Shown here piece by piece: positions 42,171 to 53,192 of a DNA stretch of 64,000 bases (positions are counted from its first letter, which is position 1; each line of letters starts with the position of its first letter). The position numbers and the translations under genes are program-made. The DNA lies in NCBI RefSeq assembly GCF_918797505.1, contig NC_092793.1, forward strand, positions 70,365,660 through 70,429,659, in the 5' to 3' direction. The DNA is from Bemisia tabaci (Eukaryota; Arthropoda; Insecta; Hemiptera; Aleyrodidae). The notes under the pieces are model-generated. The model was not told where the DNA came from, did no database searches, and saw only the letters and a program-made list of their open reading frames with translations.

Positions 42171-43960
42171 CTTGTCTTCAGGTCAAAACTCATACAAGGA
42201 AGCCCCTTGCAAGAGGCTAATTTTTTGTAATTTCACTCAATTTTTTCTCCTTTTTATAATTGAATTGCTTGTCACATTCTGAGGTCAATCATATTAAATT
42301 GTAATTTATACATTTCTTTTTTTCCCCCTTCATTTTATTTTTGTTTGGAGAAGTTTTGTTGATTTCTTCGGATTTCGAATACTGTAACTTCTCTTCTATT
42401 TGGCCGATTTTTATGAATGAGACCTCTTTTAATTCGTGTTTTAACGGAGAGTAAGGAAAAAATTGCTAAAAACTCGCGAAACAATTTTTTTTGAAAATTG
42501 GACGAATCCTAGCGTGACGGTGAAATGGTTAATGAAGCGTAAGTAATTGGGCGAGGGGCTGAGGATCCCGGCATCGCTTGGCAACCGTCATTAGCTATTG
42601 TTCGTCGAGACGCCGACGCAGTGAGCAGGAGCGTGGGAAAGAGAGGGGTAAGTGGATTCCTGTATGAGCCACGTTTAGCTAATGGTCTAATGAGTCTCGA
42701 GGCTCATCACAGATTGCACTTACACAGATTGCACTGTGAAAATATACATTTTATCAGCTGACACTGACAATGTTGTCAGATGAACAGCACTATCAGAGCA
42801 CGGGTACCAACTTTTGGAAATTATAACCGAGGTTACAGATCTGTCAAAGCAACGTTTTGAACAAAACGGAGGAGTTAAATTCTCATTTCGAGAGTGCCGA
42901 CCTGCTCAGCCATCCTCGAATCAATTCGCTTGATTCTGCTTATATATGCATAATTTAAATCAGCGCGTCGCATTCTTAGGCTTTTTTTGAAAAAACCAAG
43001 TAACGTAGACTCTTGGTATTCACTGCACATAAACTAATGAGCCCCAGAATGAGAAACAACTTTAAATCATAATTATTGATGGATAAATAAACTTTTTACA
43101 CGCTTTGGAAAATCTCAGAAGTTCGCGGTAGTCACTTTTCGGTAAGGAACTAAGGGACTCGGTTATTGTATCGAGCAGGGTTCGAAACGATCGCAAAGGC
43201 GGTATACTACGTATACGCGCCAAAAAAAAAAACTCAACGCGACTCAACATTTCAAAACCACTGTTTTTTACTTATTTATAATCTAAAAAGAGAGGCTATT
43301 ATAATTTGAAAGTTTCTCAGAATATTATGTACAGGATTAATGAAGTTTTGAGTAAATAAAAGTGCAGCTTCCCTTTCTTTAAATTATTGATTTCACAAAT
43401 GTTGGTCATGGCGAATGGAGGCACGGCTTCATCCTGCATAACCATGTCAAAATGTTATGTACCAAGTTCATTTGAATTCATAGGGTACGCGGGGATCTTC
43501 ATTCTCTCAAGACAGTGTCACACCTGCAAATTTTGTAATTGAAGCAAAATTGCAAATGCTATCAATAATTGCACATGCCCTGCGGTTTCCTATAATACCC
43601 AGCGAAAGAAATTGTAGATCTTAATTAAAAATGATCCCATGAAAAATCGATTTGATTTTCTTGAGACAGAAGTATCTTAAATTGGGCATAAAACGCACTA
43701 ATTCTCGGAGAAGTTATCCCGGCAGGTATATGCAAATCCTCAATCTTCAACCTATATGGGTTTATGCCTAACCATCTCTAGTCCAGTTTCTCATCAATAT
43801 CTCCTTCGTGCAATATTATAGAAAGGAGCAACATGCAAACGAACACAAGAGAAACATAAAAAGAGCAGCAGAATGATCTGGCACTGAGGCTCGTAATTGC
43901 ACGATTTTGCTCCTAAACATATTTAAATTAAGGAGCTCAACGATTGGACCGGAGAGAATG
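42171..43960. other. Unassigned sequence
   Basis: A donor-like GAGAGGG|GTAAGTGG at about 42649 follows a GC-richer 100 bp, but no acceptor or open frame could be paired with it. No repeat recognised. Confidence 0.25.

Positions 43961-44008
<48 letters not shown>
43961..44008. repeat. A homopolymer, 48 bp
   Basis: Uninterrupted A run. Frames through it encode polylysine or polyphenylalanine and are artefacts. Confidence 0.9.
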
Positions 44009-44009
<1 letters not shown>

Positions 44010-45120
44010 AATGCGACGAAAAGCGGACCCCTCCTTGGCTCAATGACTTGCCGTTTACAGACTTAATCCTTGCATCTCCTACAATAATCACCTTCTGATG
44101 CCATCCGAAGTATTTTAATTGAATCAATAAAAATCGACCAGGGACCAATGACCAAAAGCCCAAAAATTAGACTGTGGATTCTCTCTCCCGTTTTAAATGA
44201 ATGAGTCTCTGCCGTTTTTCAAATCGGATGAATTTCAACCACTAATGAACATAAAATTCTTCAAAATATGCAGCAGCGTTCTCCACGCATACGCTACTAG
44301 CGAACAATACTTTCCTCAAAAATTGCGAGGAGAATAATGTACTACACTGTTACCATTTTGTTTCTACTTATTAGAAAAACAGGCATTTCCATCGCTCCAT
44401 AAACTTTGAGAAAGCCAATAAGAATGCGTAACCTATTGGCTTATATCGTCAACCAAAGTGGAGTCTTGTCTTATAAGAAGCTTGATGGATGTTATTTCAG
44501 AAATTTTGAAGTCATAATTTTTCTGAAGTTGATTAAACGGCTATTAAAATGTAAGAACATGGAGTGAATAACTGCTGACCGAAGGCAACGAGAGAACTTA
44601 TGAAATTTTTACCTCTTCGTTTTTCCCAATTTTCCATTTCATGTTTCATGAACAATGGGGCGGAAAGTACGCATTAACTTTACTGAAAATGTTATATGAC
44701 GTTTTAAAACTACTTAAAATGTTTCATGATGTTCCGTGTCCCCTTTCCCTAGATATCTCTTGAACTTTGAAGCAACCCTTAAAATCATACTTTAATTGAT
44801 CTGGCGCCAGGTAAAATAATGTACCAAACTGAACGGTCAACTAATGTACATCCAAAACGTGATTCAGCCGCGAAATCGGTCTGTATTCTAGATCTTGCCT
44901 GAGGTTTCAGTTTAAAATTCGATACACCGTATGGATTGACTTTTTGAATGTAAAAATTTTTTTTTTCTAAAAAGTTATGCTGTTTTGAAAAATCATGAAA
45001 AGTTAAGATCGTATGCTCTTTCGAGCAATTGGGACCTAACTAGAGACAAGTCTGTGAGCCGTTTAGGATTGCCAAATTGTGCAAAACATTATATTTACAC
45101 CCTTTAAAATCGGACATATT
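44009..45120. other. AT-rich, no feature seen
   Basis: No repeat family or gene recognised. Confidence 0.3.
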
Positions 45121-45377
45121 TCGTCGTCTCCCGGACGAAAGAACGTAACTCCATTCCAAGGTTGCAAAATTGACTCAAACAATTCAACATTTAACCAAAA
45201 TAGACCTGTGCAATGTTTGTCAAAGATTGGTCTGATTTTCGCATAAAATCGGAAGAAAAATCAGTGAATTTTTCAGTCAGAAATGCCCAGAATCCTCCTG
45301 GTAAAGATGCAATTTTCGCAAGGGAATTTGGCAACATTGAAATGCAGTTACGTTCCTTCGTGCGGGAAACGACGATT
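45121..45377. mobile_element. GAAAGAACGTAAC inverted-repeat MITE, full copy
   Basis: CGTCGTCTCCCGGACGAAAG and AACGTAACTCC at the left are mirrored by AGTTACGTTCCTTCGTGCGG and GAAACGACG at the right, with GGTTGCAAAATTG / GGCAACATTG further in. Related copies are at 56105-56345 and 21523-21690. Its right end overlaps the start of the short foldback at 45371. Confidence 0.72.
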
Positions 45378-45444
45378 TATGCTAAAAGGAACTGTGTGCA
45401 TAGGGTTTGCGTGTGACATAGTTCGTTCTAGCACAAATACGTCC
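45371..45444. mobile_element. GGACG foldback, short form, copy E
   Basis: GACGATTTATGCTAAAAGGA and CACAAATACGTCC with GTGTGCATAGG and GTGACATAGTTC inside. The left boundary is fused with the preceding MITE, so the 4-bp duplicate (AATT on the right) cannot be checked on the left. Confidence 0.6.
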
Positions 45445-45571
45445 AATTCAAGGTAAAATTGAATGGTTTTTTGGCCAACGAGACAAGGAGTGCTACGGTC
45501 GCGAGGCGATTTATAGATCAACTGCGACAGTTCATAAATCTCGCGCCATCGTCAAATATTAAACGCTAAAC

Positions 45572-45647
45572 AGACGGATTTATGCTAAAAGGAACTATGT
45601 TACACGCAAACTCTATGCACATAGTTCTTTTTGGCATAAATACGTCC
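45572..45647. mobile_element. GGACG foldback, short form, copy F
   Basis: AGACGGATTTATGCTAAAAG and GGCATAAATACGTCC form a 76-bp hairpin. Flanked by AAAC at 45568-45571 and 45648-45651. The interior is inverted relative to copy E, as expected for a near-symmetrical element. Confidence 0.78.
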
Positions 45648-45651
45648 AAAC

Positions 45652-47167
45652 GCAACTCGCACACCGCGATATTCCAGTTATTGATCGCCCGATCGCCATC
45701 GAGATCCAATCGGGATCAATCGGAGAGTGATGAATAATGGATCCACGGCTCACTCCTTACTCCATGTCGCAGCACCACCTTGCCACCGCTGCCAAATTTT
45801 GAAACTGAAGCACTCTCAGATTTTTATTCTCGTCGAAATTTCAAGCAGAACATGTGAAAAATATGAAAAAGTTCAAAACTAACCGAAGGACTAGATCGAT
45901 GTACAAGCAGAGGAATAGAATTGAGGAAACTTAGTTAAAGAATAAATTACCCTCCAAAGAAGGCTGTGCCGGTCGGCATGAAATGGAGCCAAATTACACA
46001 GGATGTGACAAATTAAATTAGCCGTGCTTCAACAGTCCACATGATTGTCGTGAAATACAGAAAATTTGATTACTGACTTATGAATTTGTAATTTTTTTTA
46101 TGTTTCCACTGCTCCCTACGTAGAACTTCGATACAAGACATGTATCATGGTGGACATCGGCCACCTTGATGAATAAAGTGCCTGATAAAAGAGGTTAAAT
46201 TGTAAATTTCAATATAGTTTTAAACTTCGTTATTGAAATTTAAATTGACTAAATTTAATTATAATTTTGAAAATTATTAGTTTAACTTAACTTAAATGTC
46301 TATGGTGGCGGATTACTAATAAGACGAAAGCGGATGAAATAGAAGTTTGTATTATCAAGTGATTTTTTTAGAGAATTTTGCTCGTAATTTGATCTGGGGT
46401 CTCTGAAAATTTAAAATAAAAATATGCATAACTTTCTTCAAAAGTAAATATTCTCCATGCATGAGGATATTTAGTAACATTTAAATGCTTAAACGCCGTT
46501 TTTCCTTGGCACGGTAGAGTCGTGCTAAGTCTCATTTTGTCTCTTTTCATTTTCGTTCGCAAAGCACTCAAGAAGATAATTTAGTTTAATTTAACTACAA
46601 GAATACGTCTCCAGAATGTCCAGATAAACATATGAACACATACATACACACGTATGAAACATATGATAACATATGAAGCGGTGAGTCATTGTAAATGTCA
46701 AACATAATGAGTGAAATCTAAAATCATTTTACATTTGGCAACATCCGAGGAGAAGACTTGTCGCAAAGTTCTGAGCCGCGTTTGCCGACATTATGAGACA
46801 TGCACTCCGGAGAGGGTCGTCATGTAGACATCGTTGACCACCGGTCCACTATGACTACTCGTCCAATTTATCGATGCTTTGGTAAAACATCACCGCTTTC
46901 CAGTTTAATGTCAACTGAACCGCGGTCCTGGCTACTTAAATCCAATCACATCCACACCTCTTTCCTTTTACTCATGTCATCCGTTGCAAGTGAACTCCTG
47001 TCATTCACTGTGCGGAATCAATGATGCTCAACAGCCTCTGCGGAAATCTCATGATATTTATCCTTTATTCTTGCTTCTTTTTAAATACATCGGAACCCAA
47101 CAATTTTCTTACCTACAAAGATTTTACTCACTAATTTATGCACAGGGAGTGTCAGCTAAGTATAACT
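45652..47167. other. Unassigned; half copy of the CTGCCG MITE
   Basis: AAACGCCGTTTTTCCTTGGC at about 46493, with CGGTAG after it, is a right end of the CTGCCG family; homologous body sequence may extend left to about 46360. A CATATG-rich simple stretch lies at 46625-46680. No gene recognised. Confidence 0.4.
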
Positions 47168-47406
47168 GGACCGCGTTTAGCAGAAAGGAACCATGCCGAA
47201 TCAGATATCACCAAAATTGACTGGGCAATTTCATTTTTACAAGGGAACGTTTGTGCGGATTCCTCTGAAAATTTCAAATAATTTGCTTCGTGCTATGCAG
47301 AAAATTCACAGAAATTTGAACAAAATTCCGCACAACCGCTTCCATGTATAAATTTAATTTTGGCACTAGGTGATGTGGCTTGGTTCCTTTCTGCTTAACG
47401 CGGTCC
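47168..47406. mobile_element. CGCGGTCC palindromic-end element, uninterrupted copy
   Basis: GGACCGCGTTTAGCAGAAAG at the left and CTTTCTGCTTAACGCGGTCC at the right, continuing GAACCA / TGGTTC. Internal CGGATTCCTCTGAAAATTTC and a mirrored GAAATTTGAACAAAATTCCG support a full palindrome of 239 bp. Compare the interrupted copy at 17228-17621. Confidence 0.78.
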
Positions 47407-47412
47407 AACTTA

Positions 47413-47858
47413 CACGGAAAAAACGAGCTTAGGGTTGGGACCTACATGTTAGTGCTGGGCACTAACGAGGGTTAGATCAAATGGAGCCAGCAAGTCAGAG
47501 GAGTGCTGGGCACTAAACAGCTCGAGGCTGGGTCACTAAGGAAGAAGTAGTGTCAAGCCCTAAAGTGACTTTGGAGCGAGCGTAAAATATGAAACGCCTC
47601 CGCCTGGGATCGAACTCGGGTTGCGCCGGTGGAAGACCAGCGCGTTACCACCAGGTTATCGTGACTCCGACGTCCCATGGGTGAATTTACACCTGTTAAG
47701 CGCAACTACGTCTCGCAGCATCTGATTAGCACTACTCATGTTCAGTGCCCACCTGAACTGCCTTCCGGTGTTGAGCTGTACAGCGCTTAGACGCCAGCCC
47801 TCAACTACTCCCCACTAAACGGCCAGTAGTGCTCAACACTAGTCTTGTTTTTTCCGTG
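47413..47858. mobile_element. 446-bp CACGG MITE with tRNA-like body, copy 2
   Basis: Ends CACGGAAAAAAC and GTTTTTTCCGTG, flanked by TA on both sides (47411-47412 and 47859-47860). The paralogous sequence 142 bp to the right (47991-48020) shows the same site without the insertion: GGTCCAACTTAAAATCG, against GGTCCAACTTA-element-TAAAATTG here. This fixes the element boundary and the 2-bp duplication. Same length as copy 1 at 8504. Confidence 0.9.
47603..47668 (-). ncRNA. tRNA-like segment inside the MITE, copy 2
   Basis: Minus strand: A-box-like TAACCTGGTGG (47658-47648), anticodon-arm-like GCTGG-TCTTCCA-CCGGC, B-box-like GAGTTCGATCC (47618-47608). The B box is closer to consensus than in copy 1. 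The acceptor stem does not pair, so it is a tRNA relic or Pol III promoter, not a tRNA gene. Confidence 0.5.
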
Positions 47859-47859
47859 T

Positions 47860-48118
47860 AAAATTGTATTTCGATGTGTGTACACATACACACGCCTTTT
47901 TAAGCCTCCTACATTTCTATACTTGCGTTTAAGTCTCCAGACCAGAGCGTTACTCCTAGCTGATGTGGCTTGATTCCTTTCGGCTTAACGCGGTCCAACT
48001 TAAAATCGTACTCCGATGTGTGTACACACACACGCCTCTCCAAGCCACCTACATTTCTATACCTGCGTTTAAGTCTCCAGACCAAAGCGTCACTCCTCAA
48101 ACGCGATTCTTTATGATG
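47860..48118. repeat. Tandem duplication, two units of ~142 bp
   Basis: Units start AAAATTGTATTTCGATGTGT (47860) and AAAATCGTACTCCGATGTGT (48002) and run through ACACACGCCT, ACATTTCTATAC, TGCGTTTAAGTCTCCAGACC and AAGCG/GAGCG. Unit 1 ends with CTTTCGGCTTAACGCGGTCC, an end of the CGCGGTCC element, so that end is part of the repeated unit. TGCGTTTAAGTCTCCA is shared with the satellite at 19173-19770. Confidence 0.8.
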
Positions 48119-48454
48119 CTTCATTGTTCATGACGAGATCAAGTTCGGAAGCATTCCTCTATTTTAACCGGAACTTCTGACAAATTTTAATAAAATGCAT
48201 GCATGATAATTCGATGCATCGTAAATAAAATGAATGCGACTCCGAAAAGATGCAACTGAGAAGATAAAAAGTGACGCCTGATTTCAATCAAGAGTGAAGG
48301 TTTAAAAGCGAATTTAACGAACGCTTGAAACATAAAATATGGTCGCATTGATATGCAAAAGGAAGAGTCCCTTCGGTCAGGGAACCCTTCAAAACGCATA
48401 AAAATTACGGGCTGGCCAAAAGGTGAGATTTATGAGCCTCCGGGAAGAGACTGG

Positions 48455-48615
48455 GACCCGTGGGGACTTCGTGGTGGATCGATTTATCTGCCATTCAAAC
48501 CTATTGAAAAGAGTCGATCACAGAGTCTCAGCGATGCACACGTTGATAATCGATTATTTGCCATAGCTTCAAATGGGAAAATATCGATAATCGATAGTTC
48601 ACGCCTCGCCTCTCG
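48455..48615. mobile_element. 164-bp hAT MITE family, old copy in reverse orientation
   Basis: GGATCGATTTATCTGCCATT, CAAACCTATTGAAAAGAGTC, GATAATCGATTATTTGCCAT and ATATCGATAATCGATAGTTC followed by ACGCCTCGCC are the reverse complement of the family interior. Both termini are degraded, so no target duplication can be read. Confidence 0.65.
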
Positions 48616-49493
48616 ACTCAGGAATTGGGGACGCTGAATAAAATCGGATACTCTCGAAGCGACAGAATCAGGTGGGGCGTCAAGCGAAAGTGATATAGTA
48701 ATTTCAAGGGTGATAAGGTGAGGGAAGGCGCCACTACCCCGTCAGGTCAGGTCAGGTGTAGTCCGTGAGTCAGACAAGGGCACCCTCCGAGACAAAGCAC
48801 TATTTTGAGACAGGTCACAGACCCGATTTCAATAATTTTATTGATTTTCTCTCCAAGAGGGTGGTTTGAATTTTTTACCTCATCCAACTCGCAGCTCGTT
48901 TCTCCTTCGATCATTAAAGCAGCCCTGCGTTTCCCCTCCCTTGTTTTATTTATCAGCCTTTCACCAATATCCTGTTCTTTTGTTTTAAACCATTTATCTT
49001 TTTGTTGGGTTGTCCTTTCCTTTTCCCTCCGGATTTTTGATTAATATCGATGCCAACGCGTCGCGAGTCATTCATGAAAAGCGTGCCCACCCGAAGTTGT
49101 GAATGGGCCGCTCCGCGCAACCTGATTTACAATTCAATCCGATGATTCATTGTGACCTAAAACGGTGACTCGGAATCTCATCGGGAATAATTTTTGCTCA
49201 CACTGTGTTCCTCACAATAACCCATTTCTTTGCCTATTCCTTTTCCCTGAACGGAAAGCGTAAAGAGTGGGTTATATTTAATCCACACCCATAAATTATT
49301 CATATATCGTCTTTTTAATGCCTGCATTTTTAGTAGAAATGGGGGTAAGAAAAACTTTTTTTGTGCGTGGACAAGAGGAGATTAAAAAAAAAAAAAAAAT
49401 TAAGAAGATGTTTGAGGACAGAGAGCTTTCTGCAGTGAAACGAAATAAGTACAGATTGCCAAAGCTCAAGATTTCAGCCTTAGATTCTGTTTT

Positions 49494-49538
<45 letters not shown>

Positions 49539-50307
49539 GATGTAATCAATCCTGTTGTTTTGAAATGAGACACAAGCATATTGCTTTCGTATTTTTAAAT
49601 TTCGTGCACTCATCAAAATTCATTTCCAGACTTATCAATGCCTGAATTCTTACTAAAATCGGGATACAAACTATTTCACACATAAATAAAAAAAAACATT
49701 CATTATGTGTAGATTAAAAAAAAACAAAGTAAATGTCTGAGGACGAAGAAATTTCTGAACTGAAAAGAAAATTAGTTGTAGCTTGTCCTAGCTGAAGATT
49801 TCTGCCTTGTGTCTCGCTTTTTTCCCTCTTTTTTCAATGAAATTAATGTTGTCGACTTGAAATGAGACACGAGCTTTGTGATAGGATGCCGCTGGGAAAC
49901 CGAATACGTGGGGCACATAGAGGCACCGGGATTGTGAGTTTTGAAGAAAAATGTCGGGAGGGGGGGTAGAGGGGGGGCCGAGTAAAGGACGGGGGGCAGT
50001 CGCGGGTGATGGAGCTCACTTGATAGATTAACTAGTAATAAAATATGACAGGCAAGAGACGAGCGGTTTCTCACAGGAGTGATTAGTAATTCGCCGCGTG
50101 AGTGAGTGAATCCACGAGTTCTTGCGCGAGTGTGTGTGTGTGTTTCCTTTTCCCCAGATCTGATAAGGGACTCGGGGTTTACGAGGACGAGATGAGCTTG
50201 AAGCTACTTAAGCTCGGAGGGTCGCCAGCTCGGTTACGCTCTTTTGCTTGCGCCTCTTTTCGCGCTCACTACTTTGAGACATGCGCATGCGCAGTCCCCG
50301 TCATCGC
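48616..50307. other. Unassigned; T homopolymer
   Basis: GTCAGGTCAGGTCAGGT lies at 48742-48758, and a 41-bp T run at 49496-49536. A CA/GT microsatellite, GTGTGTGTGTGTG, lies at about 50131. No gene recognised. Confidence 0.3.
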
Positions 50308-50950
50308 CACACAGTGGATCCAACCAATCAGAGAGGTCGAACACGAAATTTTTGGCAGAAACTGCAAAGAGGGTTATTCAATATCGGTGATTTTGCCCCT
50401 GCGTGGATTTTGCCCGGAGATGGATATATTGTTTCCTATCATAAGATACGCCTTTTTCCGGCATTGGCAAGTTCACCCAAAATTTTTCTCGCGCGCTACA
50501 GCGTTGCCAAGTTGGAAACGTCAAAATACCGTAAGTGACATTGAAATTGAGCTATGAAGTCGCGGTTTGAACGGAATTTCTCTAAAAGTTGCGCACTTTA
50601 AAGATATGTCCATGTTTTTCAAGAAAAGGCTCTATTTTAATTTGAATAACAAGTTGTCTAATCGATATATCGTTTGATTCCGCATCTAACGGTATATTAT
50701 ACCTAGTAAAGAAATTTTTTGTTAGCGAGATTGGCCAAAATCCACGAGGGGGGTAAAATCGCCGATTTTGAATAACCCTCATTCCATGTTAATTTTGTTA
50801 CATGTTAAATTTTAAGAGGGGCTTCTGCAAGAAAATCTTACTAGGAAACTAATGGCACCACATTTAATACCTCAAAGCTGTGTGTAAGCGGAGTTTTAAG
50901 CTTTTAGAGTTTCCAAAGTCCGACTTCTCGCATTGACTGGATCCACTGTG
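50308..50950. mobile_element. CACAGTGGATC element, split by a nested insertion
   Basis: Left end CACAGTGGATCCAACCAATC and right end ATTGACTGGATCCACTGTG are inverted repeats. AAACTGCAAA on the left side and TTAGAGTTTCCAAAGTCC on the right match the uninterrupted relatives at 35335 and 51867. The middle (50369-50780) is a different element. Confidence 0.72.
50369..50780. mobile_element. GAGGGTTATTCAA element nested in the above
   Basis: GAGGGTTATTCAATATCGG, GATTTTGCCCC and GTGGATTTTG at the left are mirrored by CAAAATCCACGAGG, TAAAATCGCC and GATTTTGAATAACCCTC at the right. That is an inverted repeat of about 45 bp in a 412-bp element. The host element resumes on both sides, giving a clear order of insertion. 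Target duplication not resolved. Confidence 0.72.
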
Positions 50951-51724
50951 CGCCGCCAGTGCGACGCCGATGTGTGCGTGGATCCTCGTACGTGCACGGC
51001 TGTGCGTGAACGAATTAACTTGCGTGAACGTCGAGACTGCGCCTATTAAAAATGGGGCACGACTTTTTGGATTTGCACGTTCGGCCGACGCGACTCGGAT
51101 GACGTCAACGGCCCGGTCACTTTTCCACGATCTTCGCATTTTTATCGCCCCTGGAATCTTCTTCTTTGACCCATTTCCTGGCTCACTCTCTTCATCTTCA
51201 CTATTTCTCGCTGATAATCAGCCAGTTGCTACGCTCTTTCATTTTGCATCCCAGATTATTCCTTATTATGACATTACTAGGGGGTGTGCCCCATGGCCAC
51301 TACGCAGCCCAACCGCCCCCCCCCCCAAAGTCGCCTCGCGCCCTCTAAGCCCACTGCGACCGATTCCCTGGGCTCATTCCCTATTCAACTATTCCGCTCC
51401 CCTTATCCCACCTAAAATTACCGAAAAAAATTTAGGGCTGGAACACCTTGCATAAACTTTGCAACGCTGTATTACGACTGATTGTTACACTGTTGTGTCA
51501 ACAACTGTTTTAATCCTCGAGTAACATCAGCCGATAAAATTGTGCACATAAAATAAGAAAAAATATAGATCGAAGTTTTTTCTTTTAAATCGAAGCCTTC
51601 AAATTTTAGCATGTTTTAATAGGCATATTTTTCAATTTTATATTGTAATCAGCATTCAGGGAGAATAAGATGGGGCGGGACCTCTTATGCAAGTATCTCG
51701 ATCAGCATAAGCAAACGCATTGGA
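50951..51724. other. Unassigned sequence
   Basis: A GC-rich segment at 50951-51130 and a C-run near 51318. A 161-codon frame crosses it without splice support or a recognisable domain. Confidence 0.3.
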
Positions 51725-52245
51725 ATGATGGTGATAACAGCGCCTTGATACATCTATTCGTACTCTATGGACGCGCGTATTGCATATGAAAAAATTGAAG
51801 GCGCTTCGGTTAGTGTAAGTTCATAAGGCAGCGCACGCAAAAGCGTACGGAGCGCCGTCGCCGCGTCGCACAGTGGAAGTGGATCGAGTCATTTAGAGAG
51901 GTTGGACATGAAATTTATGACTAAAACTGCAAATTTGGATGTTTATTTCGTAAAATTTTAAATTTCAAGGCGTGCCGTCAGCAGAAAATTTCACGAGGAA
52001 ACCTCGAGTTAGAAGTTTTTTAGAACCCCAAACTTCTGTATAAACGGAGTTATAAGCGTTTTAAAGTTTCCAAATTTGGTCCAACTTCTTGTATTGACGC
52101 AGTCCAAAGTGGGTTGGTACGAATTCGTGGCAAGATGAAATTTTCCGATAAAAACTAAAGATAAGCAACGAAAGGATCTTTTTGCACTATTTTCACAAAT
52201 ATCAGGATATAATGTCTCGTCGTCAGACCGAGTCGTGACAGCGTG
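51725..52245. repeat. ~300-bp satellite relative, interrupted by a CACAGTGG element
   Basis: CTATTCGTACTCTATGGACG, TATTGCATATGAAAAAATTG and AAGGCGCTTCGG (51745-51805), then GTGGCAAGATGAAATTTTCC and GATAAAAACTAAAGATAAGC (from about 52125), match contiguous parts of the 57.6-kb array. Between them, 51867-52110 is a copy of the CACAGTGG element (AACTGCAAATTTGGATG, TTTTAAAGTTTCCAAATTTG), so that element inserted into a satellite unit. Confidence 0.72.
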
Positions 52246-52912
52246 TCTCAAATTTTCCTCCGTATCTAACTTCACAACATGCGTAAGGAATTAGCGTATT
52301 TTACAGCTTCCACCCTCAAAAAATATACCGCGGCAAAGGCATGATTCGAGTCAGATATAAATCAGCCCGTTTTCACAGCTTTACGCGAAACTGAAAATGG
52401 CCGCTATTATGTGCCACGAAGCATTGCCTGTGAGGAGGCAAATAAGTGTAAACTGAACTCTTTGCCATAATTGTTCCGCAAAGAAAAAAGAAATCTCCGA
52501 ATTAAGTATCATCAAGACTATAATTGTAATGATTTTATGGATTATACCTAGTAAATTAGTGAGTCAGCAGTACTCCGCAAGTAAATCCGCGGAGATCCCA
52601 TTTCTCGACGTCTCTCTTCTATCGTGGCGCCGTATCTCGAAATTTTTCATGAAAGGGGTGAAGGGATATGAAGGGGTTGTCATATATCTCTCATGGATGA
52701 AGGAAGTTGATCCAAAGTTTAAATATTCCTTAACATCACTAAAAATGACTTTTTTAGAACACTAGTGGTCCGCCCCTGGCCACTGGCCGCGCCGCGTTCC
52801 AGTCCCCGTACTTTATTTTCTCAAATTATGATGTGCACATCTCTGAACATTGTCTTAGATGCATTTTCAACATGATTTTTAATCAATACATGTATAGCTC
52901 ATTTTGCTTCAG
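52246..52912. other. Unassigned sequence
   Basis: No repeat or gene recognised. Confidence 0.3.
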
Positions 52913-53192
52913 CAGCAAATTCCAATTTTCTTACCTTGGAGAGGCTCAAGAAGGAGGTCGAAACATTCTGGAGTTTGCGCCGCGTCCCCCCTCGGACCCG
53001 CGAATGCGCCGCTGCTCTCATCAACGTAGGAATGCACCAAGTCCAAAAGCTGAAGCCTTGCAGGGAGCAGTCAAATCTATTAGGTTGTCACCGAGAACCA
53101 ATGGTCGAGGACCGTAAATCCTGGTATGAGGCAACTGTACGGCATGTAGATGTGCTACTAGGCTCAACTTCCTAAGGTCAAGTGTTTTCGCG
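52913..53192 (+). CDS. Candidate terminal exon, 87-residue open frame, unrecognised
   Basis: A good acceptor (CTCATTTTGCTTCAG, ending 52912) is followed by a frame open from 52915 to a TAA at 53173-53175. A donor-like CG|GTAAGTT lies at 53192/53193. The peptide begins ANSNFLTLERLKKEVETFW, continues SLRRVPPRTRECAAALINVG and ends EATVRHVDVLLGSTS. It has a balanced, charged, protein-like composition and GC-leaning third positions (CTC, AAG, GAG, GTC, CGC), unlike the AT-rich surroundings. That argues for coding, either a host exon or a fragment of a transposon protein. I do not recognise the family. No upstream exon was identified. Confidence 0.35.

Noticed and set aside
43816..44163. Polylysine/polyphenylalanine frames (also 49296-49616)
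   Set aside because: Produced by the A/T homopolymers.
50102..51455. Frames of 151 and 161 codons
   Set aside because: The first crosses the boundaries of two nested transposons; the second lies in GC-rich DNA without splice sites.
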